From Malania oleifera (taxonomy: Eukaryota > Streptophyta > Magnoliopsida > Santalales > Ximeniaceae), in contig NC_080423.1 of the NCBI RefSeq assembly GCF_029873635.1, positions 88,023,191 through 88,087,190 on the forward strand: DNA of 64,000 bases. Direction: 5' to 3'. Below the pieces are notes generated by a model, which was given only the letters and a program-made list of their open reading frames with translations, did not search any database and was not told the DNA's origin. The translations under genes and the position numbers were made by a program. This document shows, piece after piece, positions 36,101 to 46,668 of the stretch (within the stretch, counting starts at the first letter, position 1; the number at the start of each line of letters is the position of its first letter).

Positions 36101-39100
36101 ATTTTTTTAAAAATACTTTCAATGATGGGGATATTTTTGTCAAAATGATTTAAACTACTAGTAATATTATATATAGTATATTTGCGTGTGTGCTTTCTAT
36201 ATAACTTAATATTTTTCATAAATGATATGTTTAAATGCATTGTATATCTATTTAGTTATTGTTGCATCCCCAGTAGCATCTGTGTTTCTTTATAATTTGT
36301 GTTCTTGTCATTGTTATGCCGCGACTTTTCTCATGCTGCTAGCCTTTGCTTAGAGAATATAAAGGCTAAGATTAAGAGGGATGCAGACAAATAAAGCTCA
36401 ATATTCAGTAATATATTATCAGTAAGCTAGAAGAAATTAGCCCAGATTTTGGAAGGGTGACTCCTGCATTGCCTCTTGTCCTGTATATATTAATTAATCT
36501 TTGTTTCTTGCTACTACGGGTGTACAAAATTTACCAAAAAACTGAAAACTGCACCGAACCCAAATCAAATTAAGCTTGGGAGCAATTATTGGATTTTCGG
36601 TTTTGGTTTTGGTTTCTTTGCAAAATCAAACCAAAAACCTAAATATATATTTATATTTATTAATAAAATTTTTGTTATATATTATTAAGTTTAGATGGTA
36701 TTCAAAGAGTACATTTTATTTAAGTTGTAAATTAAGTATTGCTTTGTGGGCAAATGCAGAAAGGATTAGGCTAACATATGGCAATGATGGTAAAGCTAGC
36801 AAAGGAGGGTGTGGGGGTATGTATAAAAAGCAGGGAGGGAAGACTTCAATAATGTGGGAAATGCGAATTGGGAAAAAGTGAGGAAGAAAGCAGTGGGAAA
36901 TGTTTGGGAGTGGGAGACGCTTGTCCCACGTCAAAAATGGAAGACAAAATCAGCCCCCAGGTTGTTTATATAACCTATTGCCCCAGACTAACCAACCTGC
37001 TCTTCCCCTACCTGATCCTGGGCCTGCCTGGTAGTGGGCCTGGTTGGGTTACTTGATTAAGCCTTGTTAATGTGATTTAGGCAAGGTTATAAAATTTTTA
37101 TTTTAAACCAAGGAATTAGAAACTGAGTTTGGCTTTGGTCAAAAACCAAACAGAACCGTGTAACTGCATTAACCGTAGGTATGAAAAACTGATGTTATTG
37201 GTTCAGTGTCCATTTGCTACTTTGTAAAACTTATCAGTTCTATTTGGTTCTCAGTTTAGCCCAAAAATAACTGAGGTGAGCCGATCACACCCCTACTTGC
37301 TACTTGTGGACAAGCAGCTGCAAATTTAACGAGGATGGCATGTTAAAGCTCAGCACCTTTGAACTGGCAGACCACTGATTATTCATTGTTGATCGAAAAT
37401 AATTTGAGTAATGAAATTTGTTAGATTACCACTCTATCTAAAATATTTGGTTGTGAGCCAACAATGTATATCTAGCCTTACCTCTCTCCCACACGTGCAG
37501 CCCGATTACTCATGGAGAGATAACAAAGGATAGTTTCTAGAAAACAAACAATAAAAGCAAGTAAAAAGACTGGAACTCAGGACTTCCTGGCAATCATAGC
37601 TCTGATACAATGTCAGATTACACCTTTGCCTAAAAGTTCAAGCTATTTGGTTGTGGGCCAACAACGTATATCTAGGCATAACAATCATATTTGGGAATAC
37701 AGCCATGGTGTTGATGTAAAAATAATTGAACGATTCAAAATGATGCATGGAAGGTGGCATGTGTATAATAGTTTTCTGGCCCGGTTCGTTCTGTGCAAGA
37801 AGAATATAAATTATGTTCTCATGCAAAATATTAAATTTTGATGATATCGTCGGGTTGTGGTTCAATGTTTGGATTTAATACTTCCCTGTTTTTGCTCCTC
37901 TTTTCATGCAATTTAGTTCAAGTTTCCTGCCTGTTAATTTCCATTGAGCAACGTTTGTTCTTGAAGTTTTCTTATAGAGTTGGTTTTGTCACACTGTTTT
38001 TATTATTTTTTATCTGGTTGTTACCTTTTCTGGATCTTCTTTCTCACCTTAAAGGACCAATGCTTGGATGTATTTTACAGACAGATATGCATGTAAGGGA
38101 TAAAATCTTGGTACTGCTAGACTCTTGGCAAGAAGCATTTGGCGGACCTGGAGGAAAACACTCTCAATACTACTATGCATATGAAGAACTTAGGGTGAGC
38201 AAATAGCTAATGTTTCTAATTTTCTGTTTGTTCGATTCTCTTGCCAGGTCTAATGTTAAATTTGATAGTAATGCTTTCAGCTCAATTATTTCTCTGGATG
38301 GATTGACTCCTTTTAACGTTTTCATGACCATGAGTTCATAAGCTGAAATGGTGATAGAACTAAATAATATATCACCCGCATATACTTTCCAAATCAACCC
38401 CATGTAACTGTTTGCGAAACAGGACTACACCTTTCACACATCAAAATCAAATTAGAGAATTTTCTTGTTTTTTATGCATAAATAACATGATATATTGCAT
38501 GTTATTATTTATATATTGTTGGCTACTTGATTGACAGCGTTCTGGAGTAGAATTTCCCCAGCGTTCAGCAGATGCAGCTCCAATATTCACACCACCAGTT
38601 ACCCATCCATCCCACCCTAGACTTGCTCAGGGAGGATATGGAATGCCAAGCCATTCTTCCAGAAGGCTTGATGAAGCAATGGCATCAGAGATAGAAAGTT
38701 TAAGGTTAGGTCTTGGTTTGTAGACTCTATTAGCCCCATTTCTCTTTAAGATTACTATTTCTTACATTGTATTTTTTTTCTTTTCTTTTTTAATCCTTTT
38801 AGTTTATCGAGCCTGGATTCCATTCGGAATGTCATGGAACTCCTAGGTGACATGCTGCAAGCTGTGAACCCTAGTGATCAAATGGTATGGGCTGTAATGA
38901 TGTTAATTTTCTCAGAAAGAATTAATGAGTGAAGCTCTTTCATGCTGTTCCCATTATGTTTCAGGCTGTCAAAGATGAACTCATCATTGATCTTGTTAAC
39001 CAGTGTCGTACAAACCAGAAAAAGCTAATGCAAATGCTAACTTCAACTGGGTAAGCTCACTAAACACTCCCTCTTTCCATTTGGATTTTTTTATTAGTTT

Positions 39101-41190
39101 ATTTTGTTTTTTTTTTCTTTTGAGGGAAGAGGGGAGTGGTTTATGAAAACGCTATTACTTGCATGCGTGCGCGCACAAGTGGCCTGTTGATTTCTCAAAA
39201 TGACTTGTTCACATGGCAGGGATGAGGAACTTCTTGGTCAAGGTCTTGAATTAAATGATAGCCTACAATTTTTACTTGCAAAACATGATGCTATAGCTTC
39301 TGGATCTCCTCTCCCAACTCAAGTAAAGGGTATCAGCTCCCGCCCAACTGACGTAGGGTCCTCCAGCCTCAGGCCAAATGAAGTAAGAGATGGCTCAAGA
39401 TCAAACCCTACTACCCCTACACCAGTTGTTGCTGTAACAAGGGCTCAAGTCGATGAAGAGGAAGAAGAGGAAGATGACTTTGCTCAGCTAGCTCGAAGGT
39501 TGGTCATGAATAACAAGTACTCTGTCTTATACATTTGTAGAGATCATAGAAATTGCACTTGTCATGTAAGTGCATGATATGCGTGCAGAGTGGATGACTA
39601 TTCCATCACCAGAGGACCCAACCAAGGTAACCAGCAAGGTAAAAGGTCAGCCCAATCATATAAGATTCAAAGATTGTAACCACCTGGCCTTTTAGCCTTT
39701 TTTTTTGGTTTGGAATATAACTTGGAGAAGCCACTAGGAAATAGGTCAGGTGCAATTTGCAGTAGTGAATAGCTTAAATTTTCTTTCTGATCATTTTCAT
39801 TGCGGATGCCTTGAGAAAAGATTGTGCCCATTTAGATTTATTTTGTTTGATTGTTTGGTGTATAATTTAGGAAGCCCCTAGGAACATGCAATTATGAATT
39901 GGCACCTTTTTGTTAGATCATTTCCTCTGCAGCTGCAGCACTGGGAATGTTAGTAACTATTTTTCACCAGGGCTGAAATCATGGTTTCATTTTGTATTAT
40001 CTGGTCCGTAACTAGTTACCCTTTTTTCTTGGATTGAATGCAGGCATTCCAGAGCACAGCCTATTTCTTCCCCAGGTGCGATTACTGTAACCAGTCAAAG
40101 TGTTACATCAGTGAATACAATCAATCCTACTAGTGTTCCTATGCCATCAGACCCAGTCCCCAACCCAAGCCATGCATTAGCTCTGCCTGATCCGCCTCCA
40201 GCGGTTAGGACCACAAAAGAGCAAGATATCATTGACCTTCTGAGCATCACCTTGTCAACAACCACCACCACCTCCCCTCAGACCCCTCACACTGCATCTG
40301 CTGCTAACCAAAGTATGCACCAGGTACCTGTTTCTCCTACACCTGCACAAAGTTATTCTTATGCTTCCCAGAATGGCACTGGAAACACAGGGCAAGTATC
40401 CTACAATAGTTATGTTGTCCCCTGGGCCCAGGCTCAACCTCAACTTCAACCCCAACCCCAACCCCAACCCCAACCCCAGCCCCTGCATACACAGACACGT
40501 CCACAACAACAATGGAACCCCCCACCACAACAACTATCACAGACACAGCCACAGCTGCAGCCGCAGCCGCAGCCGCAGCTGCAATTGCGATTGCCACAAC
40601 TGCAAGCACCACAACCACAACTGCAACATCCACAGGCACAGCCACAGCCGCAGCCGCAACCACAACTGCAACCACCACCACAACTACAACTGCAACATTC
40701 ACAGCCGCGGCCGCAGCCGCAACTGCAACCGCAACCACAACCACAACTGCAACCACAGCCACTGAGACAACCCCAAGGCCCCCAACCCCAACCTCAAATT
40801 TATGGCTACCCCCCTCCACCATGGGCAGCTACCCCGGGTTATTTCTATAACCCAAATCCTTCATCCGGTGCTTATACATTTTCAACACCTCGAGCTAGCA
40901 CAACAGCACCTTACATGCCAATACAGGGGGCTAGACCCTTGCACAACTATAATTCGTTTCCTTCAAGAGGAAGCAATGGGGTGGCCATGCATGGAGATGC
41001 ACGCATGAGCTCTAGTGCTGTGAACCTGGGCCCTCCTGCGGGGCACAAGCCTTTTGTTCCCTCCTATAGGTTGTTTGAAGATCTTAATGTCCTTGGAAAT
41101 CCTGATGGAAAACCTAAGGTGACTAGCTCATCTTCAGGCATGGGCATGTTAGGATCTCCAGGTCAAGGTATGGTGGGTGGAAAGAAGTGA
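30154..41190 (+). CDS. TOM1-like (TOL) protein, VHS-GAT ubiquitin adaptor, 9 coding exons
   Basis: TOL proteins bind ubiquitinated plasma-membrane cargo and feed it to the ESCRT pathway for vacuolar degradation, doing the ESCRT-0 job in plants. Exons: 30154-30263, 30806-30884, 31072-31170, 38081-38194, 38538-38704, 38803-38884, 38965-39050, 39220-39498, 40044-41190. All introns are GT-AG, phases agree, and the sum is 2163 nt, 720 residues. The VHS domain spans about residues 5-140 (VEKATSDLLIGPDWTMNIDI, AKDVVKAVKKRLQHKNPKVQ, LLETMVKNCG). The GAT domain spans about 180-275 (LSSLDSIRNVMELLGDMLQA, ELLGQGLELNDSLQFLLAKH). An acidic run (DEEEEEEDDF) follows near 330, then a long tail with PQPQ repeats (about 468-588). 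Length and tail fit the larger TOL members (TOL6/TOL9-like). The start gives MSSSATVRVEKATSDLLIGP directly after a GA-rich leader. All exons are open, so it looks functional. Confidence 0.93.
31523..32250. mobile_element. Small hAT-like non-autonomous element (728 bp) in TOL intron 3
   Basis: Ends CTAGGAAG and, reading in from the right, CTAGGAAA. Flanks TGAAAAAC (31515-31522) and TGAAGAAC (32251-32258) agree at 7 of 8 bases. GGACACTG near the left end and CAGTGTCC near the right extend the inverted symmetry. Confidence 0.7.
32375..32935. mobile_element. MITE family member 1 (CAATGTTTT...AAAACATGG), 561 bp
   Basis: The inverted ends CAATGTTTTTGAAAGG and CCATGTTTTGAAAGG, and flanks CTACTTGG/GTATTTGG (6 of 8), delimit a non-coding element. 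Its body (AGGCTCACCTCAAGATGAGG, AGTTGAGGCTTATG, TTTACATGAAAGAA) is shared with 34241-34586 and with the inverted copy at 49182-55376. The longer size reflects extra AT-rich DNA in its right half. Confidence 0.75.
34117..34138. repeat. (CA)n microsatellite
   Basis: About nine CA units following a CGTGCGTGCA stretch. Confidence 0.9.
34241..34586. mobile_element. MITE family member 2, 346 bp
   Basis: Starts CAATGCTTTAAAAAGGC and ends TTCTAAAACATTG, inverted to each other. The target duplication is GTTGGAAG (34233-34240) versus GTTGAAAG (34587-34594), 7 of 8. Internal words such as GAGGCTTATGCATTTG and CATGTTTATATAAAA match the inverted copy near 55190-55370. Confidence 0.82.
36515..37295. mobile_element. 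hAT-type non-autonomous element (781 bp) with perfect 8-bp target duplication
   Basis: Left end TACGGGTGTAC and right end CACACCCCTA are inverted. CTTGCTAC flanks both sides exactly (36507-36514 and 37296-37303). Subterminal regions are rich in GGTTTTGGTTT and AACCAAA words. No transposase is present. It is related in design to 56788-57606 (GGTTTGGTT words, a GTGGGAC-type internal block). Confidence 0.9.
37419..37683 (-). mobile_element. TRIM element (terminal-repeat retrotransposon in miniature), copy 1
   Basis: Two direct terminal repeats, 37419-37482 (truncated, 64 bp) and 37611-37683 (73 bp), share TGTYAGATTAC, then TTTGGTTGTGGGCCAACAA and TATATCTAG. Read on the minus strand, a primer-site sequence TTGTATCAGAGC follows the right repeat. 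The middle is about 130 bp and non-coding. The repeats match those at 60235-60542 in length and pattern. I see no clear target duplication. Confidence 0.72.
40430..40790 (+). repeat. Pro-Gln codon repeat (minisatellite-like) in the TOL tail
   Basis: Runs of CARCCN units code for PQPQPQ/LQPQ in exon 9. The same DNA is open in all three plus frames and one minus frame purely because of the repeat. Confidence 0.93.
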
Positions 41191-42504
41191 AAAATGGTCC
41201 AATGTATAAATGGAACAATTAATACAAACATGATATGATACTTGTGCATATTATGTATATTGGTATTTACAGTCAATTGGATTGTATTAGTTTTTAAGGA
41301 CACCATCATTGCTTTTGCTTAATCATAAATAATTTGAGAATCAACAGAGATCAGCAACCCTGTTGCTACTGCCCTTGTCTAGACTATTTTGCTTACATTT
41401 TGTGGGATAAAAAAATTCAACAATCCATGCTCACCATCAAATTATTTGATACAAATTTTTATCTTTTTAAAATTCAATATGATACTGATTCTGATATCCG
41501 TTTCATTTATAAGATCCTAATACAAGGAAATTTTTAATTGGACCTGAAAAATTGGATGACCTGATGCATTCATTACCTCCACATCTGCATTAAAAAAAAA
41601 TGCAACTATTTTAAAGAGGGCAGAGATTTATTTTTACTGCTCTCCATTTTATGAGAAGGGTGTGTTGCTTAGCTTATTAGTTAAGCGAGAGGTCAAGCTT
41701 TGGAAGCCTACAAGCAGAGTCCAGAGATGTTCAATGGGTTGGAGGGTGGGCGGAATATGCTTGTCAAAATAAAGCCCACGAATCATTTTCACCATAATAG
41801 ATGGAACGGGGGTGATGAGCTTTCGGTGGACATGTACATCTTACAGAGCAGCTGGAATAAGCCAAGCCAGCTTTCCATAATAGATGGAACGGGGGTGATG
41901 ACATGCCCATCTTACATTGCAACTGGAATAAGCTAAGCCAGCTCTCATGGACAAAGAATCGACTCCAACAATAGGATCAGTCAATTACATGACACAAATG
42001 GTAGATTAAAGACTACAGCCCCATTGACCGAACAACACAGTATAGAAAAAGGAACATAATTTCTCAAGGCCCCTTTTCCCTGGGGATAAACAGCCATATA
42101 TATTAATATATTATCAGCTTTCCAACAACACTTAAATTACTTTTACAAATTGAACAAGGGAATAAAAGAAAAAGAAAACAGAAAGAAACACACGGGAGGA
42201 AATAACAAAATATTTACACCCTTTACCTATATACCAGATTATTTGCCAAAGCCTCCCAGGAATATAATGCATGATTTCTTTCAACGTGTGAACCCTCTTA
42301 CACTGGAGGCTAACGAATATATAGCACAGAATTAAACAGTGTGCCGAGCAGAGTTTCCAGATCCAATTGACCAGGGAGGAACCAGGCAGCAGAATGTGTC
42401 ATTTCAGATGATTTCAACTGCATCCAAAGAAGTCGCAGCAGTGCAAATTTATGCACTTGTGCTGCTGCCCCATAAACTTTCTTCAAGTATGAAAGAATTT
42501 GCAT
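41191..42504. other. Intergenic region between convergent TOL and RAPTOR 3' ends
   Basis: About 1.3 kb holding the presumed 3' untranslated regions of both genes. The only clear structure is a direct duplication of about 80 bp: ATAATAGATGGAACGGGGGT occurs at 41796 and 41878, each followed by CATCTTACA...ACTGGAATAAGC.AAGCCAGCT. Confidence 0.7.
41796..41945. repeat. Direct duplication, two ~80-bp copies
   Basis: Both copies carry ATAATAGATGGAACGGGGGT, CATCTTACA and GGAATAAGC.AAGCCAGC in the same order; copy 2 has small differences. Confidence 0.85.
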
Positions 42505-45500
42505 TCATCTTGCTTGAGTGTTATCATCAGCATAGATAGAGACACAGGCGTCTGCAGCACCAGCAGCAAGCAATACTTGATAGGGATGGAAGGTGAGGCA
42601 GCTTACAGACCCAATCTTCTGGGCCATAAAGGTGGGGTAATATCGGATGGTGCCTAGTTGATCACCATCCAGGCTAAAGACTTTGATGAGCTGCTTTGCA
42701 GAGCCACTAGCAATAATGGGGGCATGTCGGTGAATTGCTAATGCTGCGAGCGAGCCCCTGTGCGCATCAATCGTGAGGTAGGCTTCCCTGTGATTTCTGA
42801 TATCAAGGAACTGAATATCACCAGCCTGAGATGCACTAACAAGCTGTAAAAAGAAACAACATATCATGACAAGATAAAAACTTCAGTAATCCCACACCTA
42901 AATGCCAACTGTCACAACAATCATTAGAAAAACAAGAATATGAGCTGGAATATTTGAGAGCCTCGCAAAGCTCTTTTGGGAGTTGAATTTCATTTTTCTT
43001 TTTGGAATATTCTCCTGATAGGTATAGAACAAATAAGATTACTCCCTTTACCTTAACTGGATCAAGCCCAGGTTGAAAACCAATTCCCACAACTCTTTCC
43101 ACCCTTTGAGTGTGCGGCCGCATTGCATAAACCAACCTACGAATTGCCACATGTTAGTAATTGACCTAAAATAGAACGAAAAACATGAATGTGCACTGTC
43201 ATACATGTACGTAAAAGGGTTTATGAGTAAAGAGAGCAAGAAAGTTGCGCTTCAAACAATGCATCCAGTGTTCTAGCAAAAGTTGGACTTCAAGGAACAC
43301 AAGGAAAATTAAAATTTTCAATCCCATTGAAAAGAGAGAATTCTAATTGAAAGAAATGAAAGCTTTTACATAAAAAGATTTCTTAAGCTGTATTGAATAA
43401 CCTCATTCACTGTGTTATCTAACATTTGGGACTTCTTTGTTTTTATATTGTGAGCCCTAAGGGAGACTGGTGCCTAAACCACTTTTAAATTGAACACAGA
43501 ATATGAGCAACTTCTAGCGAAAACAGTATTGAAGCCAGATGAAAAAATGACAGAAGGGGGGGGGGGGGTCGTGGTGGTGGTGAAGCTGAATGCCAATCCT
43601 GCCCAAATGCCCAATTGAACTATACAGTCCTCTTTCTTTTTTGTATTTTTTGGGTAAAATTCTTCCCTGGAGCTCCTACAATTTGCACATACCTCCCTAG
43701 AGCTGTTTGTAAATGTGCGTGCTTAGTTGAACAGTACTTGTACTCATCTCCATTAAATGCGTTAACCAGGGGTTTGACTTGATGATGTCATGGGCAAAAT
43801 TTTTAAAATGATATGCTTTCCTTTGTATATGTTAAAATGAATTAGAAAACAGAATTAAGCAAACAGTACAAAAATAATCTTCTCCTATAATCACTTCATA
43901 TTTTGAGTAACTTCCTTGAGAAACATTATATAACATAACCACCACCACCACCAAACTGTAAGATAAATATAATTTTAAAAAATAAGGCTAATGAGACTCA
44001 ATGGTTTTGAGCATAATAGACGTATTATTGTTGCAAATGGAAACTATTACAAAATATAAAATTCAAATAGAGTGGAGGTAATCACTTTTTATCAAAAAAA
44101 TTCAAGGTAAGTGCCATTAACAGAAACCTTGGGGGAGAGGGATGAAAATTCAGGAAGCCCTTGAGTAATACAATAGTAGGTAAGATAAGTTTTGCTATTT
44201 AGCACAGGCTCATCTAGAAAGAGGCAGACTACATGTTGGCTACCACAGCCTTGTTCCGCATAAATTTTTCAGATTCTTATTTCACTCTCCTGATGCACTT
44301 TCTAGCAATTCTTAGGTTCTCTTTAAGCCTAATGGCATACTATAATCTTTATACACGAAAAACTACCATTTTGAAGAAAAAGAATCACGACAGTTGACAT
44401 ATAAGAATGTATTGAGAATTTCTAGACAAGGAGAGGAAGGAAAAAGCATGTGCATATATAGTGGATCATTTCAGATACATCAGGTACATATTTGTAGGTT
44501 CCAGTTTCAATCCCAACCTTCTGTCAGAATTGTATGACAGTTTTCACAAGTCATCACATCTCACTTCTCTTGTTTTGTACAGTTCAACTGGGGTGGGGGG
44601 CTAAAAATTGTCTTAAAAAATAACAGGCCTTGTCATTGTGCTGTCAAGGATGTGTCCGAAATTTGGGGATAGGACAAGAATGACTATTGTTCTTTCCTGC
44701 CTATAGGTCCTTGGCAAAGGAACAAAAAAGATTAGTCTGTTTGATAATGATTGAGCGACATTGCTTCAAATCTAGCTCTCAAAAAAGCTAGGGCACGAGA
44801 TAAAAAAAAAAGCAAAAAACTTTGTGGTGGTGGGGGAGTGGGGGCGAGGGAGAAAGAGAAAAGGAAGATATGGCAAGCCACAGACAAGTCGCAGCAGCCT
44901 GTGACCTCGTGCAAATCACTATTTTTATTTTTCCATTCAAGAAAGGTACTTGAGTAAAACACCCCCATCTCCCTCGGTGAAAAAAACCAGTTCAACGAAG
45001 AAAGGAAAGGCGCGACAAGAAAACAAAAGCAAACATAGTTGACTGGCTCTTTTCAGAGTAGACAAGTATGTGCGCTGTGCCTATACAAAGGCATGTATGG
45101 ATGAATGTTTGCATGTGAATGGAAAAAATTATGAACAACATAAAACCAAGACAAGAAATCCTTCTGAATCAACCAAGACTGAAGTTAAAAACATAAGAAA
45201 ACATCATTAGTGGAGTCCCAAAGTGAAGCTATAAAGCTAACCAATATAAGACCAAACCAAAGGAGCTTCTCTGTCAAATCCTAGTCATGTTCCAATAAAA
45301 TGCACCATAGAACTGCAAAAGTAGTAAACGCACCAAAAGGATCTTTCAAGCTTTACTATCACCAAAACCCTTAAAACTATGAAAAAAAAAAATCATCCAG
45401 GAAAACGGGCAAACTTATTGCTTCCCAAAATCTCTAAACAACTTGAACATACATAATATGAGCATTCTACTCAGCAGAGTCATCATAAAGAATACATACA

Positions 45501-46637
45501 TCTAGAGATAATGCCTTATCAAGCCCTTTCTCATCAACAGCAAATCAGTGGAAATTGATCACCTTTGGAACCATGAGTATTCAGTGTAAGTGATGAAAGA
45601 AAGATACAAAAGCAAAACTATGAAACTTCCAACAAAGAAACCTTTCAATCATTCCTCAAATAGACTAAAAGAAGCAAGAACACTCAACAAAAGGACAAAT
45701 TCACTCATTTCTCTCTCATTCAAGTTCATGCTAAAATAGAAATTACAAGAAACAATACTCCTCTTTTAGAAACATAGAAGAAAAAAATGGGAGCATTATG
45801 ACAATTAGAAAGACAATAAGGATATTCACATAAAATATAAAAGCCTATTCTATCCACTGATCCTGTGAATTCTCACCATGACTAACCATATACTTCAACA
45901 GAAAGCTGATTTTTTACAATATCAAATTATGATATCACCAACTCAGAACAAATGACTTGGATTTCCTGAGTGCTTTGTAAGTGCCATTCATTGCATACTG
46001 GCTTGAAAATAAAAGATCAAAAGTTCAATATCCACTGCCAATGACTTTGAAATTAGATACCTCAAAGGAAGAGTTTGGAAATCAGACACTTTGACCCATC
46101 TAAAAGACTCACATTATTTCAGAGTGGAATAATGCTTTACTCAGACTGAACAGATGAATTTTGTGGTCAGATCATCCACAATGTTGACATAGAATCCACC
46201 TATATGTATGTCTCAACATTGTAAATATGTTATCTAAAAACGCTGGCTATAAGCATTGCTCTTTAGAATATAACAGCTTCTTAAAAGACACCACTGATAG
46301 TTTGAAAGCATCTAATTATCATGAATAATGACCACTGGAAGTACTTTTAACGGCAGCAAAGAGTCCACCCTTTTCAATATTGCTATGCACCATGTGTAGT
46401 CAGCCCAATTCTGATGATTGGGTGCTTCTGTCTAGTGATGAAAGTTGGACACAAATGTCATATTGCCGACCTTTCTCTTGTGGAGAGGTTGAGGTGTCCA
46501 TTTTTGTATGGGAAGTGTGCCTACTGCCTAATAAAAGAACAGAGAATTATATGTCACATTCCTTTGCTGATAATAACTTGCACCATTACCTGAAGGCTGA
46601 AGCACTGGTATTCTGGGTTATTTATTTATTTTGCTTT

Positions 46638-46668
<31 letters not shown>

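Larger units (their letters stand above)
31171..38080 (+). other. TOL intron 3 (6.9 kb), packed with small transposons
   Basis: Bounded by GTAAGC at 31171 and TTTTACAG ending at 38080. It contains at least five delimited elements (31523-32250, 32375-32935, 34241-34586, 36515-37295, 37419-37683). The remaining stretches are AT-rich and show no exon or gene. Confidence 0.8.

Noticed and set aside
39588-39625. Possible extra TOL exon between AG and GT
   Set aside because: It would shift the phase and is not needed: exon 8 (to 39498) joins exon 9 (40044) in frame.
40255-40850. Four long overlapping frames on both strands
   Set aside because: All are shadows of the CAR-CCN codon repeat in TOL exon 9; only the frame continuous with the spliced gene carries the VHS-GAT protein.
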